DNA from: Bauldia sp.
GTDB lineage: Bacteria; Pseudomonadota; Alphaproteobacteria; Rhizobiales; Kaistiaceae
Assembly (NCBI GenBank): GCA_022841545.1
Contig: JALHRF010000038.1
Span: 1-33,988, forward strand
Direction of reading: 5' to 3'
Length of the DNA: 33,988 nt
In this document: piece by piece, positions 33,936 to 33,988 of the stretch
Position numbering within the stretch: position 1 is the first letter of the stretch
Layout: each line of letters opens with the position of its first letter
Notes under the pieces: generated by a model
What the model saw: the letters and a program-made list of their open reading frames with translations, nothing else
Told to the model about the DNA's origin: nothing
Databases searched by the model: none
Position numbers and translations under genes: made by a program

Positions 33936-33988
33936 TGCATCCTCCTCCTTCTGGCGCAGGCCGGCTGGCAACCGGCAGCCTTCAAGCC

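Overview
The window is GC-rich, densely coding DNA from an alphaproteobacterium, most likely of the order Hyphomicrobiales (Rhizobiales). This rests on gene order and family content, not on a database search. The cues are the helicase / S4 / fdxA / carD run, the cobS and cobT cobaltochelatase genes beside a J-domain gene and bolA, an exported phytase-like protein overlapping cobT, and the DUF3108 / rpmB pair. Two exported sulfatases and polysaccharide-lyase-like proteins suggest access to sulfated or uronate-rich glycans, as in marine or host-associated relatives, but habitat is only inferred.

Layout. 1-4695 (minus strand): a SUV3-like helicase, an S4 RNA-binding protein, a 7Fe ferredoxin and the start of a CarD-like regulator. 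The last has its own strong promoter flanked by inverted repeats. 4696-5423: non-coding, with a 53-bp repeat present twice in inverted orientation and an 18-bp perfect palindrome. 5424-6890: an exported DUF3108 protein divergent from rpmB, which has a clear promoter and terminator. 6894-12211: the cobalamin block (phytase-like protein, cobT, a small coiled-coil ORF, cobS, J-domain protein, bolA). 12263-14420: a membrane diguanylate cyclase and a 3-hydroxyacyl-CoA dehydrogenase.

14757-21706 is a rearranged accessory region. It holds two lyase genes of the heparin-lyase-I/PL20-like superfamily, one carrying C-terminal RTX calcium-binding repeats. It also holds a third lyase copy reduced to its 5' end, a large exported tricorn-type protease, a cobalt-type nitrile hydratase alpha gene without a beta gene, and a decayed remnant of a second nitrile hydratase alpha gene. 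The lyase plus nthA pair has evidently been duplicated. The truncated lyase copy now lies directly upstream of the protease gene.

21828-28830: an unusual 848-residue fusion of an NAD-dependent epimerase-like domain with SPW-type and VKOR-like membrane segments, then prfC (RF3), then a CHASE4-like/PAS/GGDEF/EAL signalling protein that converges on prfC with a 20-bp overlap. 29362-33935: two paralogous exported sulfatases and an exported HAD-type phosphatase in the same orientation, probably a periplasmic sulfate-ester and phosphate-ester hydrolysis cluster.

No tRNA, rRNA, CRISPR array, transposase or phage gene was recognised. Long open frames antisense to the genes are common here because of GC-rich codon use and were not annotated.
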